A program made the translations under genes and the position numbers. A model generated the notes under the pieces. The model made no database searches and had not been told where the DNA came from. It was given only the letters and a program-made list of their open reading frames with translations. From CATQGW01 sp965262235 (GTDB lineage Bacteria > Chloroflexota > Dehalococcoidia > Bin125), in the NCBI GenBank assembly GCA_965262235.1, contig OZ253504.1:124001-188000 (forward strand): 64,000 nucleotides of DNA, in the 5' to 3' direction. Shown here in pieces: positions 21,976 to 29,250 of this stretch (positions within the stretch are counted from its first letter, which is position 1; each line of letters opens with the position of its first letter).

Positions 21976-22245
21976 CTACGGTACAGCTTCTCGCATCAAT
22001 TCCGCGCCAGTGTCCTCGACGTGTGGGAGGGCGAAGATCACACGATCCGCTTCATCTTCAGTCTTGCACTCGATGGGCAGCATCGGGCCGTCGGTAAGCC
22101 GACCTATGAGCAGCACATCGCACCTGTGCGACCACTCAGTCGCCAGTGCTTCACGGGAGACGAAGGACCAGTCGAGGCGCGCCAAGAGATCGCAGGATAG
22201 ATCCTCCGCGTGGTTGAGTTCGTTGAGCTTGTTTGGAGAGGTCAT
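21976..22245 (-). CDS. Small unrecognised protein with a PD-(D/E)xK-like pattern
   Basis: 89 residues from ATG 22245 (MTSPNKLNELNHAEDLSCDL) to TAG at 21976-21978. A short stretch, RCDVLLIGRL followed by PMLPIECKTEDEA, has the spacing of a restriction-endonuclease-like Asp and Glu-x-Lys pair, but the protein is short and this is only suggestive. It lies between two unrecognised genes of the RM operon. If the TAG were read through, translation would continue for 15 codons to a TGA that overlaps the ATG of the next gene as ATGA, the junction type used elsewhere in this operon; with TAG as stop there is a 44-base gap instead. Confidence 0.55.
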   Translation of the reverse strand: MTSPNKLNELNHAEDLSCDLLARLDWSFVSREALATEWSHRCDVLLIGRLTDGPMLPIECKTEDEADRVIFALPHVEDTGAELMREAVP

Positions 22246-22265
22246 GCCGTCAACCAATGCGCCCA

Positions 22266-23192
22266 CTACACGTGGTTGGCCTTGATCCTTGCAATCTGGT
22301 CGGCAGCAACACTCGAACAATGGGCATCTGGTTGATTCAAGTTAATGTCGAATCTTTGCGTAGCTTCGAGAGCGCGATACTCAGTGCCATTGAACCAAAG
22401 CTCCAAGTTGACGGGTTCGACGATCGCCACTCCTTCATTCCGAACGTCTTCTGCGATCTTTGTCCAATTGCCGATGATGCGTTGACTCTCATTCGTGGCC
22501 CAGTGCCTCAGACAGTCGGTCACCAATGTGTCAATGATGTTGCTGCCCGACGCGGAAGTGCCTCCACCTGGTGGGAAGTACGCAGTTCCATCGGCCATTC
22601 GCAAGACGTGGTTGACACCATTTCCTCTCAGGTTTCGAATCTCAGAATCCGAGAGCAATTGCCCGCTGACCCCACGAGCTCGCCAACGAGCGATTGTCTC
22701 GGGCCAGTTGTCGTGAACTATCTTCATCATTTCGCTTCGCGGCCATGCGTCCTTGTGCGGATGAACATCGATGAGATAGGCCGATTCTGCGGTGAATCTG
22801 CAAAACAAGAGATGGTTCGTTCGCTCGATGAATCCGTCTCTGCGGAGTTTCGTTCCGAGGTGAAGGTGGTAAATTCCCCAGTGATTCAGTAGCGGGTCGT
22901 GATCCGTCGCATTCTCGGTTAACTTACTTAGGTGGGGATTGAGATCTTCTCCCTTTCGGATCTTCGCCTCGATGTCCGAGAGTGCCTGCAGATGGGCGGA
23001 TGGACACTGAAACTGCCGGGAGCAAAAGACCTTTCGAGATTGGGTCGGAATCCCTCGTCTCTCGGCATTCAGAAGGGTCCAGACGCTGTGCCAATCGTCC
23101 AATCCATCAACGCTGTGACCACGGCTAGTCAAGTCGAACCGGCAACCGCGGGCGATGTCCTGCCAAAGATCGATTGCTGGTGGTTGGATCAC
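22266..23192 (-). CDS. Unrecognised ~308-residue protein between hsdS and hsdR
   Basis: The start is a GTG at 23192 overlapping the TGA of hsdS as GTGA (protein MIQPPAIDLWQDIARG). The central region has a distinctive block: LLNHWGIYHLHLGTKLR, TNHLLFCRF, AYLIDVHPHKDAWPRSEM and IVHDNWPETIARW. Conserved-looking His, Asp and Trp residues suggest an enzymatic or nuclease-like domain, but I cannot assign a family. It ends at TAG 22266-22268; reading through would give seven more codons and a TGA overlapping the next gene's ATG. Its coupling to hsdS makes co-expression with the restriction system very likely. Confidence 0.65.
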   Translation of the reverse strand: MIQPPAIDLWQDIARGCRFDLTSRGHSVDGLDDWHSVWTLLNAERRGIPTQSRKVFCSRQFQCPSAHLQALSDIEAKIRKGEDLNPHLSKLTENATDHDPLLNHWGIYHLHLGTKLRRDGFIERTNHLLFCRFTAESAYLIDVHPHKDAWPRSEMMKIVHDNWPETIARWRARGVSGQLLSDSEIRNLRGNGVNHVLRMADGTAYFPPGGGTSASGSNIIDTLVTDCLRHWATNESQRIIGNWTKIAEDVRNEGVAIVEPVNLELWFNGTEYRALEATQRFDINLNQPDAHCSSVAADQIARIKANHV

Positions 23193-24475
23193 TTCACAAG
23201 TCCTTTCGATCGTCTCTGTGAATAGCGTCCGAGCAGTAGAGCCTCTGAGGCAGCCGCCTTCACGAAGTGCTGTTTCCTCACGGTCGTGCGACTCACGCAA
23301 ATGGCGGCGTTCAGGAACCCGATGATGTTACCGATGTGCTCCTGCTCCATCGTAGTTGGTAGCGGAAGCCGAAGTGACGCGTACTCAGCCGCGTTGATAT
23401 TTGGCTGCGCCCCGGCCCTCAGCATGGATTGCACCCAGCCGCGATAAGGCTGGGAATGCGTCCAGGACTCGAGAAACTCAGGTTGGACAGCGGAGATTTT
23501 GGGCCTGAACCTTATGAGATAGCCGGCGTAGACGCATGGCCCATCGGCGGTTCGATGCATGTACGTCTTCCCGACCGTGGCCCCGCTTCGGGCAAAGAGG
23601 ATGTCACCCGGCTCGAGTTCGTAGCCATCCACGCGGTCAGGGTCTGCAGAGCGTGCGTCCCCGTCTCTGAGTTGGCCGTCAGCCGTAAGATCGGTTATCC
23701 GCACGTAGCGAGGCAGGCTGGGATCATGTGGGCGTGCCGGTGCACTCGCCCCGTATCGCGGGGGTTCGCACGCATCCCCCAACCGCACGACGTCCCAGCA
23801 GGCGGGGATGGTGCCGAGGCCTCGGACTTGCTTCCACTCCGTGTGGCGACCGGGGAGGCCTCGGGTGAGGAGGTCGTGGAGCAGAGCGTCGCGCAGACGC
23901 TCGGTGGCGGCGATGACCTGCTCGGTCCGCTCAATCGCCTCGTCAATGGAGTCGAGCACCGCCGCAATCGCGCGCTGTTCGGCGAGGGGCGGGAGCAATA
24001 GGGGCAACGATCGAGTAGCGTCCAGCGTGAGTCCAAATCTGGTGATGCCGTTCGCGACTCGCGCAAATTCTCTTGCTGACTGATGGCTTCCGAGTGCTCT
24101 CGCGAGAAAGGAGCCGTCAACCACTTTGGCATCGGGTCGTGCCCTTCCAAGGTGATATCCACACAGGACATTGGGCATGTCATCGGAAACGAATGCGGGA
24201 ATCCCGATTTCGTGGACGGTCTCAGAGTCCTTTGTGAAAAGAACATCACCCTGCTTCAGAGTCCATTTATCACACTCTTTTGAGCTTGCGGTCGCCCTCA
24301 TCAGATCCATTCCTGGCCGGATGAGGCGGTTATAGAACACGTCGGTGTAATTGCAGAGTTCAACCGGAAACTCGCCGTCAATCGTCTTCTTGTCAACGCC
24401 GCTGAATGAAACCTCCGCTACGTCTCCCAACTGGACCATCCGCCAGCCGTCGGGCACTTGTGGTCTCGTCCGCAT
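23189..24475 (-). CDS. hsdS: Type I restriction specificity subunit S
   Basis: About 428 residues with the two-repeat HsdS layout: two target-recognition domains, each followed by a conserved helical spacer. The first half reads VPDGWRMVQLGDVAEVSFSG then LPLLLPPLAEQRAIAAVLDS with a coiled-coil; the second starts IPACWDVVRLGDAC and ends LRLPLPTTMEQEHIGNIIGF. It determines the DNA sequence recognised by HsdM and HsdR. The ATG at 24475 overlaps the upstream TGA by one base (TGATG); a TTG three bases earlier is possible. Confidence 0.93.
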   Translation of the reverse strand: MRTRPQVPDGWRMVQLGDVAEVSFSGVDKKTIDGEFPVELCNYTDVFYNRLIRPGMDLMRATASSKECDKWTLKQGDVLFTKDSETVHEIGIPAFVSDDMPNVLCGYHLGRARPDAKVVDGSFLARALGSHQSAREFARVANGITRFGLTLDATRSLPLLLPPLAEQRAIAAVLDSIDEAIERTEQVIAATERLRDALLHDLLTRGLPGRHTEWKQVRGLGTIPACWDVVRLGDACEPPRYGASAPARPHDPSLPRYVRITDLTADGQLRDGDARSADPDRVDGYELEPGDILFARSGATVGKTYMHRTADGPCVYAGYLIRFRPKISAVQPEFLESWTHSQPYRGWVQSMLRAGAQPNINAAEYASLRLPLPTTMEQEHIGNIIGFLNAAICVSRTTVRKQHFVKAAASEALLLGRYSQRRSKGLVK

Positions 24476-24831
24476 CAATCGTCTTGCTCCTGGCGCTCGT
24501 GCTCGCGCAGGGCGTCGAGCGTCAGCGGGCGACCTTCGCGCTTGGCTTCGAGCCAGCGCTGGAATGAGCGTTGGCTCTCGCCCGAGGGCCAGCCGGCGAG
24601 CAGGTCTTGGACGCTGATGTCCTCGTCGAGGTCGGGCCAGTGGATGCCTTCCGCGTCTCCGATCAGCCGCCAGTGGTCGCGTTCGTCCTGGGTGGCTTGG
24701 ACGAGGCGCGGATACCAGCTCAAGGGCACGGAGATGGTGCGGCCGTCGACGAGCTGGGCGGTCAGTGTCTGTTCGGTCGCGGCAACGTTGCTGACTTCCG
24801 ATGCCTGGAATTCAACGGTTGAAACGCTCAT
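24475..24831 (-). CDS. DUF2442-family protein
   Basis: 118 residues from ATG 24831. The pattern VDGRTISVPLSWYPRLVQAT followed by IHWPDLDEDISVQDLLAG is typical of DUF2442, small proteins commonly encoded next to DUF4160 in toxin-antitoxin-like pairs. The C-terminus has a long charged helix. It overlaps the end of the DUF4160 gene by 20 bases and runs directly into hsdS, so it is in the restriction operon. It is probably the regulatory or antitoxin member of the pair. Confidence 0.8.
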   Translation of the reverse strand: MSVSTVEFQASEVSNVAATEQTLTAQLVDGRTISVPLSWYPRLVQATQDERDHWRLIGDAEGIHWPDLDEDISVQDLLAGWPSGESQRSFQRWLEAKREGRPLTLDALREHERQEQDD

Positions 24832-25048
24832 CCCACGCCTCTCTCAACTGGTCCTGATGACGTTCGACGATCCGCGTCAGACGCCGCACCTCGGAACGCG
24901 GCAGTCCGCCGTCGCCTTGTAACCGCACGGGATTGAGCCAGAACTTGGCCACTCGATTGTCACGCTCGACATGCACATGTGGCGGTTCATTGCGGTCGCT
25001 CACGTAGAAGAAGAATCGGTACGGTCCTTCCCTCAAGATCGTCGGCAT
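24812..25048 (-). CDS. DUF4160-family protein
   Basis: About 78 residues from ATG 25048. The sequence MPTILREGPYRFFFYVSDR followed by PPHVHVERDNRVAKFWL is characteristic of DUF4160. An in-frame TTG at 25060 could extend it by four residues. It sits 14 bases after the hsdM stop and is paired with DUF2442, an association widespread in toxin-antitoxin contexts; biochemical function of the family is not established to my knowledge. Confidence 0.8.
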   Translation of the reverse strand: MPTILREGPYRFFFYVSDRNEPPHVHVERDNRVAKFWLNPVRLQGDGGLPRSEVRRLTRIVERHQDQLREAWDERFNR

Positions 25049-25062
25049 CGTCGTGTCCAACC

Positions 25063-26595
25063 CTATCGCGCATAGCCAAGCTCCGCGAGCAGCTCGTCCA
25101 TCCTCGCCGCGGCCTCGTCGCGCCGGCGTTCCGCCTCTCGAAGCTGGGCCAGCGCCTCCTCGACGCTGAGCACCTCGATCGGCTCGGTCGTGTCGACGTA
25201 GCGGCTGATGTTGAGGTTGAAGTCGTTCTCCTCGATCTCGTCGAGGTCGGCGATGTGAGCGAAGCGGTCGACCTCCCCGTAGTTGCGGTAGGCCTCCACG
25301 AGCTTGCCCGCGTGCTCGGGGTCGAGGTGGTTCTGGGCCTTGCCGGCGCGGAAGTAGTCGGGCTGGGCGGCGTCGATGAACAGCACCTTGCCGCGCCGCT
25401 CGGCCGGCTTTCGCTTGTTCAGGATGCAGATCGCGACCGGGATGCTAGAGCCGTAGAAGAGGTTGGGCGCGAGTCCGATGATGGCCTCGAACAGGTCGGC
25501 CTCGACGACACCCTTGCGAATCTTCCCTTCCGCGCCGCCGCGGAAGAGAATCCCGTGCGGCATCACGACGCCGACCATGCCCTCGGCGTTGGTCGTGGCC
25601 AGCATGTGCTGGAGGAACGCCAGGTCGCCCTTGGTCTTGGGCGGAATCGCCCCATAGCGGTCGAAGCGGTGATGCGGGTCGTTGGGCGCGAAGTCGTGGC
25701 CCCACTCCTTGAGGCTGAACGGCGGATTGGCGATCACCCGGTCGTACGAGAGCAAGCGGCCGCGGTCGTCGAGCAGGAGCGGGTCGGCAATCGTGTCGCT
25801 GCCCTCCATGCGCGCCGAGCGCAGGCCGTGCAGCAACAGGTTCAGCTTGCCGATCGCGAGCGTGCCGAGGTTGCGTTCCTGTCCATGCAGGACCAGGTTG
25901 CGGACATCGCCGCCGTGCTTCTCGACGTACTGCGCCGCGTAGATCAGCATCCCGGCCGAGCCGGCGGTCGGGTCGCAGATTCTCATGCCTTCCGTTGGCT
26001 GCAACAGCTCGACGATCAGTTGGACTACGGAGCGAGGTGTGTAGAACTCGCCGCCCTTCTTGCCGGCGTCGTCGGCGAACTGCCGGATCAGGTACTCGTA
26101 GGAGTCGCCGAGCACGTTGACGGGCCCCTGTCCGTCTGCCGGTGTCAGGTTCTCGTCGCGCAGGTCGAGTGCGTCGAAGTGGAGCAACAGACTCCTGATG
26201 ATCCGGTCGCGGTTGACCGGGCCGCCGAGTTTGGATTCGTCGTTCCAGTTGGTGTTGCGCAGCACGTTGTCCAGGCGCGGCGTATTCGACTCCTCGATCT
26301 GCGCGCTGGCGACATTGAGCACCTCGCCGAGGTTCATCGACTGGTGCACAATTTCGCTCCAGCGAGCCTCGGGCGGGACGAAGAACTCATGCTCGTCGGG
26401 ATCCGTCTCGGCCGCGTCTCGCGGCACGCCCTCCTCGACCGCCCGCTCGACTTCCTCACCGAACCGGTCCGAGAGCCGCTTGAGGAAGAGCATCGAGAAG
26501 ATGAAGTTCTTGTAGTCGCTGGAGTCGATCTGGCCGCGCAGGATGTCGGCGGCGCCCCAGAGTTTCGACTCAAGCTGGGGTGTGCTCAGCGGCAT
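25063..26595 (-). CDS. hsdM: Type I restriction DNA methyltransferase subunit M
   Basis: 510 residues from ATG 26595 (MPLSTPQLESKLWGAADILR), with AAGGGAGAGCTA immediately upstream as ribosome binding site. It has the HsdM N-terminal helical domain (FIFSMLFLKRLSDRF), SAM-binding motif DPTAGSAGMLIYA near residue 210 and the adenine-methyltransferase motif NPPFSLKEWG near 290. The C-terminus LLAELGYAR before TAG is a normal family end. It methylates adenine in the HsdS-defined target and is the first large gene of the leftward restriction operon. Confidence 0.95.
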   Translation of the reverse strand: MPLSTPQLESKLWGAADILRGQIDSSDYKNFIFSMLFLKRLSDRFGEEVERAVEEGVPRDAAETDPDEHEFFVPPEARWSEIVHQSMNLGEVLNVASAQIEESNTPRLDNVLRNTNWNDESKLGGPVNRDRIIRSLLLHFDALDLRDENLTPADGQGPVNVLGDSYEYLIRQFADDAGKKGGEFYTPRSVVQLIVELLQPTEGMRICDPTAGSAGMLIYAAQYVEKHGGDVRNLVLHGQERNLGTLAIGKLNLLLHGLRSARMEGSDTIADPLLLDDRGRLLSYDRVIANPPFSLKEWGHDFAPNDPHHRFDRYGAIPPKTKGDLAFLQHMLATTNAEGMVGVVMPHGILFRGGAEGKIRKGVVEADLFEAIIGLAPNLFYGSSIPVAICILNKRKPAERRGKVLFIDAAQPDYFRAGKAQNHLDPEHAGKLVEAYRNYGEVDRFAHIADLDEIEENDFNLNISRYVDTTEPIEVLSVEEALAQLREAERRRDEAAARMDELLAELGYAR

Positions 26596-26606
26596 TAGCT
26601 CTCCCT

Positions 26607-26774
26607 TCAGCGGGCAGACTCGGTGATCTCGGCGATGATTGAGTCTCGCAGACGATCGTGCCGAAGACGCAGCGCTTCCATTCTCGAGGCCTCCGTCGCT
26701 TCGATCAGGTCCGGAAGCCGGCGCAACTTCTCGGCTGGCGGCAGAGGCACCCCACCGCTGCCAAGGTCGGGCAC
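26607..26774 (-). CDS. Possible small protein upstream of hsdM
   Basis: A 55-codon frame from GTG 26774 to TGA 26607-26609. It encodes a charged helix-forming peptide (LPPAEKLRRLPDLIEATEAS, then MEALRLRHDRLRDSIIAEIT). Its stop is 11 bases before the hsdM start and the composition looks coding. It may instead be the leftover end of a lost gene. No family recognised. Confidence 0.3.
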   Translation of the reverse strand: MPDLGSGGVPLPPAEKLRRLPDLIEATEASRMEALRLRHDRLRDSIIAEITESAR

Positions 26775-26877
26775 CGAACCCACTTCGGCTCAGTTTGCCG
26801 GAGCGCTACGATTTCGGACCCAACTCCCGTTCGCAGACAACATATAGACTGGTCGAAACAACGAGTCGGAAGATGCC

Positions 26878-27129
26878 ATGCAAGAGATTCAGTCCACGCA
26901 GGCCAAGACACGGTTTGCTGAGCTTCTGCGCAGTGTCGAGCATGGGGAGGCGTTCGCGATTACCCGGCACGGACGAGTGGTGGCACACCTGATTCCGGCG
27001 CAGGAACGAGAGCGTTCTGAGCGGGGCGCCGCCGTCGAGCGGTTCCTCGGACGGCGGGCATCGTGGAAGGCGAGCGGGATGGGCAGGGATGAGATCCTCG
27101 GAGCTCGGCACCTGGGTCATCGGCTGTGA
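26878..27129 (+). CDS. Phd/YefM-type antitoxin
   Basis: 83 residues from ATG 26878. The N-terminus MQEIQSTQAKTRFAELLRSV followed by EAFAITRHGRVVAHLIP is the Phd/YefM DNA-binding fold; the tail is expected to bind the toxin. Its TGA overlaps the GTG of the PIN toxin gene as GTGA. Such antitoxins neutralise the toxin and repress their own promoter, which must lie in the ~100-base divergent region upstream that also faces the restriction operon. Confidence 0.9.
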   Translation: MQEIQSTQAKTRFAELLRSVEHGEAFAITRHGRVVAHLIPAQERERSERGAAVERFLGRRASWKASGMGRDEILGARHLGHRL

Positions 27130-27533
27130 GCAGGTTCGTGCTGGACGCGTCGGTGGCACTCAGCTGGGTGTTGGACGACGAGATGGACCAAGCTGCAACC
27201 GCCGCGCTTGAGCGAACGCGGCAGGACGGCGCGGTCGTGCCGGAACTCTGGCACTATGAGGTGCGCAACGCACTATTGGTGGCGGAACGACGCGGGCGGA
27301 TTCCACGCGAGGGGGCCTCGGAGCGGCTGGACGCTCTTCGCGAGCTTCCGCTGCTCACCGACAGAAGCGCTGATCTTGAGTCGGCTCTGGAGCTGGCGAT
27401 AGCGCACGACTTGTCCTTCTACGACGCGCTGTACCTGGAGTTGGCCATCAGGCTCGGCCTGGCGCTGGCGACCCTCGATCATGCATTGGCCAGCGCGACA
27501 CGCGGTGCTGGCTTGGAGACCTTGTCCTCGTAA
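27126..27533 (+). CDS. vapC: VapC-type PIN-domain toxin
   Basis: 135 residues from GTG 27126. PIN active-site acids appear in FVLDASVALSWVL, PELWHYEVRNALL, SFYDALYLELA and LATLDHALA. It is a predicted RNase toxin neutralised by the upstream Phd-like antitoxin. It converges on the transfer operon, whose last gene ends 43 bases away. Confidence 0.92.
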   Translation: MSRFVLDASVALSWVLDDEMDQAATAALERTRQDGAVVPELWHYEVRNALLVAERRGRIPREGASERLDALRELPLLTDRSADLESALELAIAHDLSFYDALYLELAIRLGLALATLDHALASATRGAGLETLSS

Positions 27534-27576
27534 ATCTGCGCAACATTGCCTGGGACGCGACTGGCGCGGTTCGAGC

Positions 27577-29250
27577 TCATCCAGTGGATTCAACAGTGGC
27601 GCAGAACCACTCATCGGGAGTCGTGAGCATGGACTCCATGCCCCGTCGATCCAGTGATCGCCAGGCCGGTCCGAGCGGGCCATGTCGTTGGATGCTGGCC
27701 GTGTCTGAGACCATCAACGGAAGTGCGAGACGCTGCCGACTGATCATGTCTTGGGCGGTGCGCAGGAAGTGACTCGCCGTCAACGCATCTTCGAACACGA
27801 CTAGCACGGTCGGTTGAACGCCATGGTCGTCGGTCGGGCGATGGCTGCTGTAATAGCGGAGGTAGGGTGCGAGGCGGGCGGCCATCGGGGAGGGACGGAC
27901 GGCTCGCCGCTCCCATTCGAGGAAGAACGGACAAGTCTCGCTTGCCCGCCTGAGGACGGCGAACGCATCCGGTTGTACGGAGCGCACGCTTCGGCCGTTG
28001 TGTCGGAAGTAGCGCGAGGCTCGGTGGGGCGGGTCGAGTTGCTCCAGTTTCCAGCCGCGGGCACGGGCTTGTTCGGCCAGCGATGCGACGAACTCATGCA
28101 CCGACTCGGAGTGCTCGATGTGACGCAGCAGCTGGCGGCTGCGGGCGCCGCTGATGTTGCGCCAGCCGGGCGGCGCGCTCGGGTCTCGCGGTACGACACT
28201 CCAGCGTCGGCGGGCCGCGCCCACGGCGGACCGGTCTCGGCGGGCGAGGTATGCGATGCCGTGGTCGCTGAGTGCCAGGCGCGAGTGCCCGTCGATCCTG
28301 CGAGCTGCGACGAGATCAAGCTGATTGAGTCGACCGAGGAGATGCGAGAGGCGGGAGCGCTGAACGCCCAGCAGCGATCCGAGGTGAGCGGGAGCGATCC
28401 AGGGCCAATCGCCGATCAGGTCGAGCGCCCGCTTCTCGCCGACCGTGAGCAGCGATGCAAGCGGCCAGCCAGTTGCATCGCTGTCCGGTGCGAGCCAGCG
28501 CTTCGCGAGCGGCCGCTCACGCGCCCACTCGCGTGCGGAACCTGCGTAGTGCAGCGCTTCGCGCAGGCTGAGCCTGGCCGATCCCGACATCGCTCTCCAG
28601 ATCGGATCAGCGGGCCCGGCCAGTACGGCGTCGGCTTCCAGCGCAAGAAAGCAGATCGTGGGCGCGCCCCGGACGAGGCGCCGCGCCTGCCTCAGCCGGG
28701 TCTCGTCCGGCGCGAGCAGCAGCAGCGCGCTCGGCAGATCGGCCTGCCGGAGCCGGCGCATGCGCTTGGCGAACGCCGTGCGTTCGGCGGTGACGCCGCG
28801 CCGGATGATCCCGACGCTGCGGCGATCGGGCAGCGTGATCGCGGCGTCCAGCGGATGGGCCCGGTACCAGCGGAAGCGGATCGGGTGCGTGGCGTCCGTC
28901 ATAGCGGCGGCGACGCGATAGATGCTCGATGCGCCGTCCAGGCGCTGCAGCAGCAGGCGCTGCTCCTGCCGCGAGACGGGGTAGCGGCGAACCAGGTCCG
29001 CGAGGCTTGCGCCGTCGTCGCGAGCGAGCCGGCTGAGCCCCTTCGGGGTGAGGTAGAACCGCTTCGTGCGCGGCGCCAGCGGGGTGGCGTGGGGCAATGA
29101 GCCGACCAGGCGCTCCCGCTGCAGCCGGTTGAGCGTGGGGTAGACCGCGCCGCGCGACCAGCCGGAGAGGCCGACCAGTTCCAGCCGGTCGAGGAACGGC
29201 AGCTCGACCAGCCGGCGCATCAGCTCGGTTCGGCACTGGGAGCGACTCAT
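27577..29250 (-). CDS. Replication-relaxation family protein
   Basis: 557 residues. The N-terminus LPFLDRLELVGLSGWSRGAV then YPTLNRLQRERLVGSL is a winged helix, followed by FYLTPKGLSRLARDDG; a second similar winged-helix stretch (LTVGEKRALDLIGDWPWIAP) is in the middle. This layout matches the replication-relaxation (Replic_Relax) family found in conjugative elements of Gram-positive-type and Chloroflexota mobile DNA. The ATG at 29250 overlaps the TGA of the coupling ATPase gene (ATGA), placing it last in the transfer operon. It probably acts in DNA processing at the origin; mechanism not defined by sequence. Confidence 0.75.
   Translation of the reverse strand: MSRSQCRTELMRRLVELPFLDRLELVGLSGWSRGAVYPTLNRLQRERLVGSLPHATPLAPRTKRFYLTPKGLSRLARDDGASLADLVRRYPVSRQEQRLLLQRLDGASSIYRVAAAMTDATHPIRFRWYRAHPLDAAITLPDRRSVGIIRRGVTAERTAFAKRMRRLRQADLPSALLLLAPDETRLRQARRLVRGAPTICFLALEADAVLAGPADPIWRAMSGSARLSLREALHYAGSAREWARERPLAKRWLAPDSDATGWPLASLLTVGEKRALDLIGDWPWIAPAHLGSLLGVQRSRLSHLLGRLNQLDLVAARRIDGHSRLALSDHGIAYLARRDRSAVGAARRRWSVVPRDPSAPPGWRNISGARSRQLLRHIEHSESVHEFVASLAEQARARGWKLEQLDPPHRASRYFRHNGRSVRSVQPDAFAVLRRASETCPFFLEWERRAVRPSPMAARLAPYLRYYSSHRPTDDHGVQPTVLVVFEDALTASHFLRTAQDMISRQRLALPLMVSDTASIQRHGPLGPAWRSLDRRGMESMLTTPDEWFCATVESTG

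Noticed and set aside
24979..26598. Long rightward open frame opposite hsdM
   Set aside because: A shadow of the high-GC hsdM gene; no domain, and hsdM is certain.
27814..29100. Rightward open frame opposite the replication-relaxation gene
   Set aside because: Shadow frame without domains; the leftward product is recognisable.
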